Assembly: GCA_019752295.1 (NCBI GenBank)
Contig: JAIEMK010000034.1
Location: 1 to 64,000, forward strand
Direction of reading: 5' to 3'
Origin: Chitinophagaceae bacterium
GTDB taxonomy: Bacteria > Bacteroidota > Bacteroidia > Chitinophagales > Chitinophagaceae
DNA: 64,000 nucleotides
Shown: positions 44,168 to 54,118 of the stretch, piece by piece
Position numbering within the stretch: the first letter of the stretch is position 1
Layout of the letters: every line of letters starts with the position of its first letter
Notes under the pieces: generated by a model
Told to the model about the DNA's origin: nothing
Database searches by the model: none
The model's input: the letters and a program-made list of their open reading frames with translations, nothing else
Position numbers and translations under genes: made by a program

Positions 44168-45070
44168 TTCCCTAAGACTTACTCTCGTACTGGAAACATT
44201 CAGTTGATGTTTCACACCTACTTTTAAAGCGTAGTTGGCTTTATCATGACTTACGGGAAAATCAAAACAAATAGGGTAATCATATTCTTTTAAATGTTCC
44301 TGTATAGTTTCAGTTACACTCATTCCAAAAGCAGTCACCGTATCTTTCATATCGGTGAATCCGCCAAGAATCAATCCTGCAAGGCCTTCCAGCAAACCTG
44401 CCCTTTTTAACTGCAGGAACATTCTGTCGATATGATAAATGTATTCGCCAACGTCTTCAATGAAAAGAATTTTATTTTTTGTTTGATATGCGGTTTTAGT
44501 TCCGATCAGATGAACGATCAACGAAAGATTACCACCAATCAATTCTGCTTCGGCTTTCCCTGTTTTATTAAAAGGATGTGGCGCACAACTATAATTTAAT
44601 ATTTGTCCCTTTATAGCTTTTCGGATCGATTGTATGTATTCATTTTCTGCAGCCCCATCATTAAAAGCAGCGGCCATGGAAGCATGCAATGAGGCGGTTC
44701 TAATCTGTTGATAAAGATGTGCGTGCAATACTGTAACGTCGCTAAACCCGATCAACCATTTTGGATTTTTTTTAAACGCTTTAAAATCGAGACCGTCAAT
44801 GATCCTACTCAGGCCATATCCACCTCGTCCGCATAGGATTGCATGTACATTTTTATCGTCCAGCATTTCCTGCAGATCTGCTAAGCGTTCGGCATCGGTA
44901 CCTGAAAAATAGTGAAACTGTGTACCCAAAGTTTTTCCCAATTTCACCTGATAGCCCCATTGTTGAAGTGTATCAATACAGGTTTTCGCCTTTTCGATAG
45001 GAAGGAATCCTGCGGGGCAAACAATCGCAATGGTATCGCCTTTTTTGAGATAGGGAGGTATTTTAATCAT
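44150..45070 (-). CDS. LD-carboxypeptidase (peptidase S66)
   Basis: Cytosolic serine peptidase, 306 residues, expected to remove the terminal D-Ala from muropeptide tetrapeptides during peptidoglycan recycling. The family motifs are CPAGFLP near the start, CGRGGYGLSR, nucleophile Ser in GFSDVT, Glu in LFIEDVGE and His in DFPVSHDKANY. The last five codons and the stop are formed by the heptanucleotide repeat. A TATTTTCG box (one mismatch to TAnnTTTG) at 45074-45081 ends three bases before the ATG. MccF-type self-immunity proteins share the fold, but no microcin genes are present, so the recycling role is more likely. Confidence 0.9.
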   Translation of the reverse strand: MIKIPPYLKKGDTIAIVCPAGFLPIEKAKTCIDTLQQWGYQVKLGKTLGTQFHYFSGTDAERLADLQEMLDDKNVHAILCGRGGYGLSRIIDGLDFKAFKKNPKWLIGFSDVTVLHAHLYQQIRTASLHASMAAAFNDGAAENEYIQSIRKAIKGQILNYSCAPHPFNKTGKAEAELIGGNLSLIVHLIGTKTAYQTKNKILFIEDVGEYIYHIDRMFLQLKRAGLLEGLAGLILGGFTDMKDTVTAFGMSVTETIQEHLKEYDYPICFDFPVSHDKANYALKVGVKHQLNVSSTRVSLREVKSEE

Positions 45071-45088
45071 AAGCGAAAATAAAGAAAT

Positions 45089-45131
45089 GGCACGCAGATG
45101 AAGCTGATTTAGCAGATTTGCACAGATTATA
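45089..45131 (+). repeat. Truncated copy of the structured intergenic repeat
   Basis: GCACGCAGATGAAGCTGATT and GCAGATTTGCACAG resemble the GCACGCAGATGACGCAGATG part of the repeats at 43838 and 55227. The palindromic parts are missing. Confidence 0.4.
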
Positions 45132-45183
45132 GCCCCAAAAATAGTCTACTCGTGCCATCCTTCCGCCTTAATCCCAGATTGCT

Positions 45184-45191
45184 TAGTTTTG
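45184..45191 (+). promoter_or_regulatory. -7 box for metG
   Basis: TAGTTTTG matches TAnnTTTG and lies 27 bases before the ATG at 45219, which is preceded by AAAGGATC as a possible ribosome-binding site. Confidence 0.5.
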
Positions 45192-45218
45192 CATTCCCGA
45201 TTGAAAAAAGAAAGGATC

Positions 45219-47345
45219 ATGAACAAACCGAAAAGATATTTGATTACAGCCGCCCTGCCTTATGCTAACGGACTAAAACATATTGGTCACCTGGCAGGAG
45301 CCTATCTTCCTGCCGACACTTATTCGCGCTACCTGAAAGCACAAAAACGCGACGTTGTTTTTGTTTGTGGCAGCGATGAGCACGGAACAGCAATTCCTAT
45401 TCAGGCTACAAAAGAAGGAACCACTGCACAAGCCATTATCGATAAATACCATCCCATCATCGCTCAGAATTTTAAAGATCTGGGAATAGAATTCGATATC
45501 TACCATCGCACTAGCGCGCCCATACACCACGAAACAGCGCAAGAATTTTTTAAAGTTTTGAACGATCATGGCGATCTGGAAATCAAGGAGAGCGAACAAT
45601 ATTTTGATGAAGCCGCCAACAGTTTTCTGGCCGACCGATATATCAAAGGCACTTGCCCCAATTGCGCTTTCGAAAGTGCGTATGGCGATCAATGCGAGCG
45701 CTGTGGCAAGACTTTGAGTCCCGACGAACTCATTAACCCTGTGAGTACTTTAAGTGGCAACAAACCTATTAAAAAAGCCACGCAGCACTGGTATCTGCCA
45801 CTCGACCGTCATGAAGCATTTCTTAGCAACTGGATTTTAAAAGATCATGCAAACGACTGGAGGAACACCGTAGTAGGTCAGTGCAAAAGCTGGATTGACG
45901 GAGGTTTACAGGCAAGAGCTGTTACCCGCGATCTGGATTGGGGAATCCGTGTTCCGGTAAAAGGTGCAGAGGGCAAAGTATTATACGTTTGGTTTGATGC
46001 CCCCATCGGATATATCAGCGCCACCAAACAATGGGCGCTGGATAATGGAAAGGATTGGAAACCATATTGGCAGGACAAAGAAACCAAGCTGGTACATTTT
46101 ATTGGCAAGGATAATATTGTTTTCCACTGCATTATTTTCCCCGTGATGTTGAAACTGCACGGAGACATACTTCCTGATAATGTTCCAGCCAATGAGTTTA
46201 TGAATCTGGAAGGGGATAAAATGAGTACCAGCAGAAACTGGAAACTCGAAATGCAGGATTATATCAACGATTTTATCAATCAGCCAAATGGCGGTCCGCA
46301 GATGGCCGATGCGCTGCGTTATTATTTAACACAGATCGCTCCCGAAACAAAAGACAGTGAATTTACCTGGAAGGGATATCAGGATGCTGTGAATAGCGAA
46401 CTGGTAAATATTTTCGGAAACTTTATCAACCGCGCACTGGTGCTGATGCATAAATTATGCAACGGCAAAGTTCCTCCTTTGCATCCCGAAATTTTAGATG
46501 ATCTGGATAAAGCTACTATTGGGCAAATCAGCAATAGCAAAGAAAAAATTGAAGCATTACTGGAGCAATATAAATTCAGAGATGCCCTGTTTGAAGTAAT
46601 TGATCTTGCCCGTACCGGTAATCAGTACATGCAGAAAAAAGAACCATGGATCGCTGCTAAACAAGTTGATGAAAACGGAAAGATTCTTGCTGATGCACAA
46701 AAGCTGATCGATAACACTTTGCATATCTGTTTACAAATCACAGCAAACCTTGCAGTATTAGTAAATCCTTTTCTTCCCTTCACCGCAAAAAAAATCTGCC
46801 ACCTGTTAAAAGTGGTAGAAAAAATGCTGGACTGGGAAAATGCAGGAAAATTAAAATTGCTCAGTGTGGGCTATAATCTTCGTGCGCCTGAATTATTATT
46901 CCGCAAGATCGAAGACGCGGAAGTATCTTATCAAATCGAAAAACTAAACAAAGCTTTGGAAGCATCAAAAGAAAATAGCGAGGCAGAAAAACCTGCACCT
47001 GCATTTGTTCCGGTAAAACCCGAAATTGTGTTCGACGATTTTGCAAAAATTGATTTGCGTGTGGGAACCATCCTGAGTGCAGAAAAAGTAGAGAAAGCCG
47101 ATAAATTATTGAAACTGCAGGTATTGCTTGGCTTCGAAACCAGAACCATTGTTTCGGGTATCGCATTGCATTTTAAACCGGAAGAAATTGTTGGAAAACA
47201 AGTAACCGTTGTTGTGAATTTAGCACCTCGTAAAATGCGTGGCATTGAAAGCAATGGAATGATTTTAATGGCGGAAGATGCAAATGGAAAATTGCATTTC
47301 ATCAACCCCGAAGATGCCATTGGTGAAGGGGCAACGGTGAACTAA
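45219..47345 (+). CDS. metG: MetG: methionyl-tRNA synthetase with C-terminal tRNA-binding domain
   Basis: Cytosolic class I synthetase of 708 residues. It has the HIGH motif in GLKHIGHLAG, four zinc cysteines in CPNCAFESAYGDQCERC, the KMSKS-type KMSTS, a helical anticodon-binding part (about 400-560) and a C-terminal EMAP/Trbp111-type domain (about 600-708, FAKIDLRVGTILSAEKVEKADKL in pieces). I take the ATG at 45219 (MNKPKRYLIT); a TTG 30 bases upstream overlaps the -7 box. A REP-like cluster follows the gene. Confidence 0.97.
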   Translation: MNKPKRYLITAALPYANGLKHIGHLAGAYLPADTYSRYLKAQKRDVVFVCGSDEHGTAIPIQATKEGTTAQAIIDKYHPIIAQNFKDLGIEFDIYHRTSAPIHHETAQEFFKVLNDHGDLEIKESEQYFDEAANSFLADRYIKGTCPNCAFESAYGDQCERCGKTLSPDELINPVSTLSGNKPIKKATQHWYLPLDRHEAFLSNWILKDHANDWRNTVVGQCKSWIDGGLQARAVTRDLDWGIRVPVKGAEGKVLYVWFDAPIGYISATKQWALDNGKDWKPYWQDKETKLVHFIGKDNIVFHCIIFPVMLKLHGDILPDNVPANEFMNLEGDKMSTSRNWKLEMQDYINDFINQPNGGPQMADALRYYLTQIAPETKDSEFTWKGYQDAVNSELVNIFGNFINRALVLMHKLCNGKVPPLHPEILDDLDKATIGQISNSKEKIEALLEQYKFRDALFEVIDLARTGNQYMQKKEPWIAAKQVDENGKILADAQKLIDNTLHICLQITANLAVLVNPFLPFTAKKICHLLKVVEKMLDWENAGKLKLLSVGYNLRAPELLFRKIEDAEVSYQIEKLNKALEASKENSEAEKPAPAFVPVKPEIVFDDFAKIDLRVGTILSAEKVEKADKLLKLQVLLGFETRTIVSGIALHFKPEEIVGKQVTVVVNLAPRKMRGIESNGMILMAEDANGKLHFINPEDAIGEGATVN

Positions 47346-47372
47346 GAAAAGTCAAAAGTGCAATTCATTCGA

Positions 47373-47551
47373 ATGCATTAACCCCAGCTTTTAAGCTGGG
47401 GATCCTACGAAATCCGCGAAAACATTGGGCTTTAGCCCTCATGCTTTTTTGATTCTGATGTAAATGATCTAAGCGGATGGGTGATGGGCTAAAGCCCAAA
47501 ATCCAGACAGAGCCTGTCATCCCCCAGACTGAAGTCTGGGGTTAATGTATC
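47373..47551. repeat. REP-like palindrome cluster, locus A
   Basis: Four inverted repeats in a row: CCCCAGCTTTTAAGCTGGGG (47382-47401), GGGCTTTAGCCC (47427-47438), GGGCTAAAGCCC (47486-47497) and CCCCAGACTGAAGTCTGGGG (47522-47541). The outer ends mirror each other (AATGCATTAACCCCAG versus CTGGGGTTAATGTAT), so the element is one large imperfect palindrome. It lies between convergent genes. Locus C is nearly the same over most of its length. Confidence 0.85.
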
Positions 47552-47637
47552 CAAAAGAAGCATTTCATATGAAGACATTAATATCATTTTAAAGGAATTT
47601 TTTCAGGCAGTCTCGTTACATTATAAGTTTTATTTCC

Positions 47638-48297
47638 CTAATCAAACTTCACACACTCTTTCAGTTCTCTTTCCGAATATGCCATCTTGTATTGTTTTAA
47701 AACATCATCTGGTACGCCATTCCATTGGTTAGGAACATTGCCCATATAACCGATATCTTTTACGCCAATCTCTGAAGTATAGAAGCCGGTAGAAACTAGG
47801 TCGCGTATGAGGTTGAAAAAACTTACTCCCTGCGCCATTTCGGGTTTTGCTTTTTTAGGATAGGCAATTCTATCTACCATTTCAATCTGTTGCTTTGCAG
47901 TGCAGCCTGTAAATACTTTCTCATATCTTGTTAAGCACTGCATATCCAACCAGCGCAATCCGCCACGCATGGGTGTTTGGTGCTCCGGCATATCTTTCAC
48001 AATAAACTCAATAAATTCGGGCACTTTCGCATCCGAAGCCGAACCACTCACTGCATCTTTTGGAATAATAATATCCCCAATCACCGTAATAGTGGCCATC
48101 TCTGCCTCTGTAAAAAATTTCGGCTCCGCTTTTATTTTTTTCAGCGCATCTTTTTCTTCCTGCATGCGATCCGCATCCAAAGTGGCATCTGCCGAAGCTG
48201 CAATCTCTTTTTTCTCTTTGGGTTTGCATGCTTCTACCAATACACCGGTAGCCATGGAACCTACCAGCAACGCTTTGATCGATTTACGTCTGTCCAT
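47638..48297 (-). CDS. Gluconate 2-dehydrogenase subunit 3-family protein
   Basis: A 219-residue exported small subunit. The N-terminus MDRRKSIKALLVGSMATGVLVEAC has an RR pair and a hydrophobic stretch like a Tat signal, with a Cys at 24 that could be lipidated. The mature part carries FTEAEMATITVIGDIIIP, typical of this subunit. In known two- or three-subunit dehydrogenases this partner is needed to export and mature the flavin subunit. The flavin-subunit gene is directly upstream (32 bases). A cytochrome c subunit is not found next to them. Confidence 0.88.
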   Translation of the reverse strand: MDRRKSIKALLVGSMATGVLVEACKPKEKKEIAASADATLDADRMQEEKDALKKIKAEPKFFTEAEMATITVIGDIIIPKDAVSGSASDAKVPEFIEFIVKDMPEHQTPMRGGLRWLDMQCLTRYEKVFTGCTAKQQIEMVDRIAYPKKAKPEMAQGVSFFNLIRDLVSTGFYTSEIGVKDIGYMGNVPNQWNGVPDDVLKQYKMAYSERELKECVKFD

Positions 48298-48329
48298 AAT
48301 TGTATTTTTATTTCTATTCAGAAAATCAA

Positions 48330-50072
48330 TTAAATATTATTTTTTTTCAGCTCATCAATAATGTACTCTGAAGCGCGCATGGATAGTGCAAGAATCGTCC
48401 AGGTAATATTTTTATCTGCCTGCGAGGTAAACTGACTTCCATCTACACAGAACAAGGTTTTGCAATCGTGTGCCTGGCTCCATTTGTTGAGTGCACTCGT
48501 TTTGCGATCGCTACCCATTCTTACGGTACCGGCTTCATGAATAATATTGCCGGGGTTGTTTAATCCCCAATTATTTTTCTCATTATCATCAGCACCATAG
48601 GTAATAATGGCTCCCATATTGTGCATGATTTCCTTGAAAGTTTCCTTCATGTGTTTCGCCTGTTTAATTTCATAGTCAGAGTGATTTGTATGAAAGCGCA
48701 AAACAGGAATGCCATATTTATCTACCACTTTCGGATCAATTTCGCAGTAGTTATTAATATTTGGAACGGCTTCTCCGCGCCCCGCCATACCCACACCCGC
48801 ACCATAAAAAAAGCGATGATCTTCTTTTAAAGATGCACCATATCCGCCGGCTTCTTTTGTTTTACCATTTACCTGAAAGCGGCCATTCTGCGATTCAATA
48901 CCCATACCAAATCCATAAGCAGGCTGACCCATTCCACCCCAGTACTCAATATGATAACCACGAGGGAAATCCAATTTTTTATTATCCAGCCACCATGGTG
49001 TATACACGTGCATGCCGCCCACTCCATCTTCATTGTAACGCTTACGACCAAAGAGTTCTGGCAACACACCACCCATTGCTGCGCCAGTAGAATCGTGCAG
49101 GTATTTACCTACTACATTGCTATCATTTGCCAATCCATTCGGATGACGTTGCGATTTTGAATTCAATAATAATCGCGCTGTTTCACAAGTACTCGCAGCA
49201 AGTATCACTACTTTACCGAATACCTGATACTCCATATTATCAGTCTTATCAATAAAAGAAACACCCGTCGCCAATCCTTCCGCATTGGTAAGCACTTCAC
49301 GTGCCATTGCGTTGGTGATGACGTCAATATTTCCTGTCATCACTGCCGGTTTGATTAATACAGAAGAGGAAGAAAAATCTCCATACACTTTACAACTTCT
49401 TCCACACTGCGCACAAAAAAAGCAAGCGCCACGCTCATCATTTATTTTTTTTGTGAGGATCGATAAACGTGATGGAATAACCGGAATATTAATTCCTGTA
49501 GCAGATTTTTTAATCATCAATTCGTGCAGGCGAGGTTTAGGTGCCGGCAAGAAAATTCCATCTGGATCATTGGGCAATCCTTCCATCGAACCAAATACGC
49601 CGATCAGTTTATCAATCTTATCGTAATAAGGTTTTACATCATCATAACTGATTGGCCAGTCATCACCCAAACCATCAATACTTTTTCTTTTAAAATCTTT
49701 TGGACCAAAGCGTAATGAAATACGACCCCAGTGATTTGTTCTTCCACCCACCATACGTGCACGCCACCAATCCCACTTAGCGCTACCCTCTTTCATGGTA
49801 TAAGGCTCACCGTCGATCTCCCAGCCCCAGTAACATCCATCGAAATCTCCAAAGGGACGAAACTTAGTGCTGGCGCCTCTTCTGGGCGATTCCCAAGGAT
49901 TTTTTAATTGAGAAGAATTGATCGCAGGATCATAACTCGGACCAGCTTCGATAAGACAAACTTTCAAGCCTGCTTTCGATAAAGTATAAGCGGCCATACC
50001 TCCGCCTGCACCCGAACCAACAATCACAGCATCGTATTTCTTCGGCTGTTTTTTGATTTGAAGATCTCCCAT
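48330..50072 (-). CDS. GMC-family FAD-dependent oxidoreductase (sugar dehydrogenase type)
   Basis: Flavin subunit of 580 residues, probably periplasmic and carried across the membrane with its Tat-type partner since it has no signal of its own. The FAD motif is VGSGAGGGMAAY (about 18-29) followed by IEAG; GGRTNHWG is the second flavin loop; HEAGTVRMG and NITWTI near the end hold the catalytic His/Asn positions. A cysteine cluster CFFCAQCGRSC (around 215-230) might bind an Fe-S cluster, as in related glucose/glucoside dehydrogenases. The substrate, for example a sugar, glucoside or gluconate, is not determined. Confidence 0.88.
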   Translation of the reverse strand: MGDLQIKKQPKKYDAVIVGSGAGGGMAAYTLSKAGLKVCLIEAGPSYDPAINSSQLKNPWESPRRGASTKFRPFGDFDGCYWGWEIDGEPYTMKEGSAKWDWWRARMVGGRTNHWGRISLRFGPKDFKRKSIDGLGDDWPISYDDVKPYYDKIDKLIGVFGSMEGLPNDPDGIFLPAPKPRLHELMIKKSATGINIPVIPSRLSILTKKINDERGACFFCAQCGRSCKVYGDFSSSSVLIKPAVMTGNIDVITNAMAREVLTNAEGLATGVSFIDKTDNMEYQVFGKVVILAASTCETARLLLNSKSQRHPNGLANDSNVVGKYLHDSTGAAMGGVLPELFGRKRYNEDGVGGMHVYTPWWLDNKKLDFPRGYHIEYWGGMGQPAYGFGMGIESQNGRFQVNGKTKEAGGYGASLKEDHRFFYGAGVGMAGRGEAVPNINNYCEIDPKVVDKYGIPVLRFHTNHSDYEIKQAKHMKETFKEIMHNMGAIITYGADDNEKNNWGLNNPGNIIHEAGTVRMGSDRKTSALNKWSQAHDCKTLFCVDGSQFTSQADKNITWTILALSMRASEYIIDELKKNNI

Positions 50073-50222
50073 ATAGCGTTTTTGATTTTTTCGTTAGAGA
50101 GATGAAAATAAGAATTTTAGACAAAGCGCATCGAAATATTTGATGAAAGTTTTTGATGCTTAGCAATTGTGAGTTATTGCTTCTTGGAGTTACTAAGGCT
50201 CTAATTTATATGTGGAGCGTTT

Positions 50223-50330
50223 GGGCTAAAGCCCAATATTCTCAGGGGGTGCATAGAGCCCCTAGCTTAAAAGCTAGGGTTAGTATCCCTAAATAAAATT
50301 CTTCTCTTGGATACACTAACCCCAGACTTT
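50223..50330. repeat. REP-like palindromes, locus B (partial)
   Basis: GGGCTAAAGCCC (50223-50234) and CCCTAGCTTAAAAGCTAGGG (50260-50279), then GGATACACTAACCCCAGAC (starting about 50309) that looks like the broken beginning of a second unit. The other parts of loci A and C are missing. Confidence 0.7.
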
Positions 50331-50510
50331 AGTCTTCACGCTCTCACATGTCCTGACAGACTCATTAACTACACTAGTTAATCTTAACTTAATGACATTG
50401 TGCTTTAGCAGATATCCTTTGTGTTCATTTTGTGAACTCATTATACGAATTCATAGTATACTTAGTTCACAAAAAAAATCTTGATAAAATCCTAGAATAG
50501 TTTATTCAAT

Positions 50511-50540
50511 AAAAAAACCGCCCCGGATGATGGGGCGGCT
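50511..50540 (-). terminator. Intrinsic terminator of nrdJ
   Basis: On the minus strand CCGCCCC, loop ATCATCC, GGGGCGG, then seven T residues. It lies about 115 bases beyond the nrdJ stop. Confidence 0.8.
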
Positions 50541-50652
50541 CATAACCAGGTACGGTTTAAAATCTATGGCTAAGACATTGCTGTCAAAAACCCAATATAA
50601 TGGTACTTACTCTCACCCTAAAAATTCTTCACTCTTCACTTTTCACTCCTCC

Positions 50653-53600
50653 TTAACTACATCCCATGCTGTTTCCACAATTCAAACATTTGTAACAAGT
50701 ACCGCTGCGAATGGTGATATGTCCGCAAGTATTACAAGATGGTGCATCGCTCTGCATATTTTTGGCGTGCTGATTTACAGCATCCATTCCCGATGAAGTT
50801 TGTGCTACTGTTGCTTTGTGCGCAACGGGAGCAGTGCTGTTAGCAACTGTAGGCGCTGTAACACGAATACTGCTCAGCTCAGGCTTTCCCAAAAAAATGG
50901 TATCACCCCCTTCTTCACCAGTATTGGCAATTTCCGGTTTATCCAACACATGTACCAGATCTGTTCTGTTTAAATATTCGTAAGCCAAAGCACGGAATAC
51001 AAAGTCAACTAATGAAGTTGTTGTTTTAATATTCGGATGATCTACCATTCCGGCAGGCTCAAATTTGGTGAATACAAATTTCTCAACAAACTCTTCGAGA
51101 GGTACTCCATATTGCAAACCAACAGAAATAGAAATCGCAAAACAGTTCATCAAACTACGTAGTGTAGAACCTTCTTTTGCAAGATCAACAAAGATCTCTC
51201 CCAGCGTTCCATCCTGATATTCGCCGGTGCGCAGGAACAATACCTGTCCATTAATTTTCGCTTTCTGCGTAAATCCGCGGCGCTTCGCAGGCAACGATTT
51301 TCGTTCAACGATATTGGATAATGCACGTTTTAATTTCGTATCAGAAGATGCCTGCATGCGCTTGGTAACTTCTTCAAGCAATTCTTCCACAGTTAATTTT
51401 CCAAGATCAACAATATTGCTTTCTGCTGCAGTTTCTTCGGCAACAACTTCTTCTGCTGCTTCCTCGCTCTTTTTCTTTTTATCGGATTTATTGCTCAATG
51501 GCTGACTCAATTTAGAGCCGTCGCGGTATAAAGCGTTTGCTTTCAAACCCAAACTCCAGCTCAAATAATAACAGTCTGCAATTTCTTCTACCTTAGCTTC
51601 GTTCGGAAGGTTGATGGTTTTAGAAATCGCACCACTCAAAAACGGCTGACACGCAGCCATCATTTTTATATGGCCGTGTGCATGAATATATCTCTCACCC
51701 TTTTTACCACATTTATTTGCGCAATCAAATACTGCTAAATGTTCGGGCTTCAATAATGGAGCACCTTCAATGGTCATGGTACCGCAAACAAAATCATTTG
51801 CCGCTTCGATCTCTTCTTCAGTAAAACCAATCGCTTCCAATAAGCTAAAGCCCCAGTCGCTATACTCTTCTTCAGTAAAGCCCAGACGTTGCATACAGGT
51901 ATCCCCCAGTGTAAAGCGATTGAAAATAAATGCAATGTCAAAGGCAGATGCAGCGGCCCCGTTTAATTTTTGAATCTCTGCAGGAGTAAATCCTTTTTCT
52001 GCCAGTGTTTTATTGTTGATGAAAGGCGCTTTCTCAAAACTTGCAGCACCTACTGCATATTGTTCAATAGCCAATGACTCAGCAGCAGTATATCCTAAAT
52101 TTTTTAAGGCAGCAGGTACAGATTGATTAATTATTTTGAAATAACCACCACCTGATAATTTTTTAAATTTCACCAAAGCAAAATCTGGTTCCACTCCGGT
52201 AGTATCGCAATCCATCACCAAACCAATGGTTCCTGTTGGAGCAATTACAGTTGTTTGTGCATTTCGGTATCCGTATTTTTCGCCTAATTGCACTGCATCA
52301 TCCCATGCTTTAGTAGCAGACTTCAACAAATAATCAGGACAATATTTTGCGTTAATACCAACGGGCTTCACACTCAATCCTTCGTATGCATCATTTGCAT
52401 CGTATGCAGCAGCACGATGGTTGCGCATTACACGCAGCATATCTTTTTTATTGGCTTCGTAACGGGGAAATGGTCCGAGAAATGCCGACATTTCTGCAGA
52501 AGTTTTATAAGCAATACCGGTCATGATTGCTGTAATAGCTCCGGCAATACCGCGAGCTTCTTCGCTATCATAAGGAATGCCGCTCACCATCAGCATGGTT
52601 CCAAGGTTTGCAAAACCAAGGCCCAGTGTACGATAGTCGTAACTCAATTCTGCTACTTCTTTTGAAGGGAACTGCGCCATCAATACGGATATCTCCAGCA
52701 CAGTTGTCCAGAGTCGACAAGTATATTCAAATCCTTTTACATCAAAACTATTGTTCGATGGATCGAAGAATTTCATCAGGTTAGCCGATGCCAAATTACA
52801 CGCAGTATTATCCAAGAACATGTATTCCGAACATGGGTTAGATGCGTTGATGCGACCACCCTGCGGACAAGTATGCCATTCATTGATGGTAGTATCGTAT
52901 TGTGTGCCGGGGTCAGCGCAACTCCATGCAGCATAAGCAATCTGATCCCATACATCTTTTGCAGGAATTTTTTTCATCACTCTGCCATCGGTACGTGCTT
53001 TTAATTCCCAGTCACCACCTTCATCCAACACTTTAAAAAATTCGTTAGGGATGCGGATAGAGTTGTTACTGTTCTGTCCTGCAACAGTCATATAGGCTTC
53101 CCCTTCATAGCTGTTATCGTATCCTGCAGCAACCAAGGCAGCAACTTTTTTCTCTTCACCCACTTTCCAGTTAATAAATTCCATAATCTCGGGGTGATCC
53201 AAATCCAAGCAAACCATTTTAGCAGCTCTGCGTGTTGTACCGCCGCTTTTGATGGCAGCAGCAGCGCGGTCACCAATTTTAAGGAAGCTCATCAATCCGC
53301 TGGAAGTACCGCCACCACTCAGTTTTTCGCCACTGCCACGAATTTGTGAAAAGTTGGTTCCAACACCAGATCCATATTTAAAAATACGTGCTTCACGAAC
53401 CCATAAGTCCATGATACCACCATCGTTTACTAAATCATCTGTAACGCTCAAAATAAAACAAGCATGCGGCTGAGGACGCTCATAGGCATTGCTCGATTTT
53501 TTTAACTGACCATCTTTTGCATCCACATAATAGTGACCCTGAGGCTTACCGGTGATACCATAACTTTCGTGTAATCCGGTATTAAACCATTGTGGAGAAT

Positions 53601-53994
53601 TGGGAACACAAGCCTGATTCAGGATGCTATATGCCAACTCATCATAAAATGTTTGTGCGTCTTTTTCAGAAGCAAAATAACCATTCCGTTCGCCCCAAAC
53701 GCGCCAACAGTTTGCCATACGATGTGCAACTTGTTTCACACTGGTTTCTCTACCCAAAGAACCATCCGCTTGTGGCACCCCTGCTTTACGAAAATATTTT
53801 TGTGCAAGAATATCTGTAGCAATCTGGCTCCATTGCTTCGGAACCTCTACATTATTCATCTCAAATACTTTTTCTCCATTTGGATTTTTGATAACACTGT
53901 CGCGATAATCATATTCGAACATATCAAAAGGACTCACGCCATCTTTTGTGAAGAGGCGGTCGAACTGTAAGCCTTTATTAGAGCGGGTAGCCAT
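50653..53994 (-). CDS. nrdJ: NrdJ: vitamin B12-dependent (class II) ribonucleotide reductase
   Basis: Cytosolic enzyme of 1113 residues reducing ribonucleotides to deoxyribonucleotides with adenosylcobalamin, so it works with or without oxygen. Family motifs are SPQWFNTG, the GSGVGTN and SGGTTRRAAKM segments, the active-site NPCSE with catalytic cysteine, and APTGTIG. An acidic/lysine-rich linker lies around 840-870 (KSDKKKKSEEAAEEVVAEE), and the C-terminus has CNTCGH ... CYKCLNCG, a zinc-finger-like cysteine set that probably includes the re-reducing pair. There is no NrdAB or NrdDG here. A DnaA-box cluster lies 125-214 bases upstream. Confidence 0.96.
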   Translation of the reverse strand: MATRSNKGLQFDRLFTKDGVSPFDMFEYDYRDSVIKNPNGEKVFEMNNVEVPKQWSQIATDILAQKYFRKAGVPQADGSLGRETSVKQVAHRMANCWRVWGERNGYFASEKDAQTFYDELAYSILNQACVPNSPQWFNTGLHESYGITGKPQGHYYVDAKDGQLKKSSNAYERPQPHACFILSVTDDLVNDGGIMDLWVREARIFKYGSGVGTNFSQIRGSGEKLSGGGTSSGLMSFLKIGDRAAAAIKSGGTTRRAAKMVCLDLDHPEIMEFINWKVGEEKKVAALVAAGYDNSYEGEAYMTVAGQNSNNSIRIPNEFFKVLDEGGDWELKARTDGRVMKKIPAKDVWDQIAYAAWSCADPGTQYDTTINEWHTCPQGGRINASNPCSEYMFLDNTACNLASANLMKFFDPSNNSFDVKGFEYTCRLWTTVLEISVLMAQFPSKEVAELSYDYRTLGLGFANLGTMLMVSGIPYDSEEARGIAGAITAIMTGIAYKTSAEMSAFLGPFPRYEANKKDMLRVMRNHRAAAYDANDAYEGLSVKPVGINAKYCPDYLLKSATKAWDDAVQLGEKYGYRNAQTTVIAPTGTIGLVMDCDTTGVEPDFALVKFKKLSGGGYFKIINQSVPAALKNLGYTAAESLAIEQYAVGAASFEKAPFINNKTLAEKGFTPAEIQKLNGAAASAFDIAFIFNRFTLGDTCMQRLGFTEEEYSDWGFSLLEAIGFTEEEIEAANDFVCGTMTIEGAPLLKPEHLAVFDCANKCGKKGERYIHAHGHIKMMAACQPFLSGAISKTINLPNEAKVEEIADCYYLSWSLGLKANALYRDGSKLSQPLSNKSDKKKKSEEAAEEVVAEETAAESNIVDLGKLTVEELLEEVTKRMQASSDTKLKRALSNIVERKSLPAKRRGFTQKAKINGQVLFLRTGEYQDGTLGEIFVDLAKEGSTLRSLMNCFAISISVGLQYGVPLEEFVEKFVFTKFEPAGMVDHPNIKTTTSLVDFVFRALAYEYLNRTDLVHVLDKPEIANTGEEGGDTIFLGKPELSSIRVTAPTVANSTAPVAHKATVAQTSSGMDAVNQHAKNMQSDAPSCNTCGHITIRSGTCYKCLNCGNSMGCS

Positions 53995-54118
53995 ACTATT
54001 GGGATATTTAATTGGGTTATTCTACTTTTTTGTTATAGGAAGCCGTTAACGAATTGTTAAGCGGTAGACGAAAATATTCTTCCCACACCATAATTCAAGA
54101 TGGTAAATATCAACAGCT

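Larger units (their letters stand above)
50073..50652. other. Repeat-rich 580-base spacer downstream of nrdJ
   Basis: No gene is seen. Contents in order: REP-like palindromes (50223-50330), a small hairpin ATTAACTA-CAC-TAGTTAAT (50364-50382), a long imperfect palindrome (50428-50446 with 50456-50474, 16 of 19 bases pairing), the nrdJ terminator (50511-50540), and a short TTCACTC run next to the nrdJ stop. Confidence 0.6.

Noticed and set aside
43906..44207. Overlapping open frames of 77-89 codons
   Set aside because: They are translations of the structured repeat and of the heptanucleotide run (HSSLFTLHSSLFT-type peptide), not genes.
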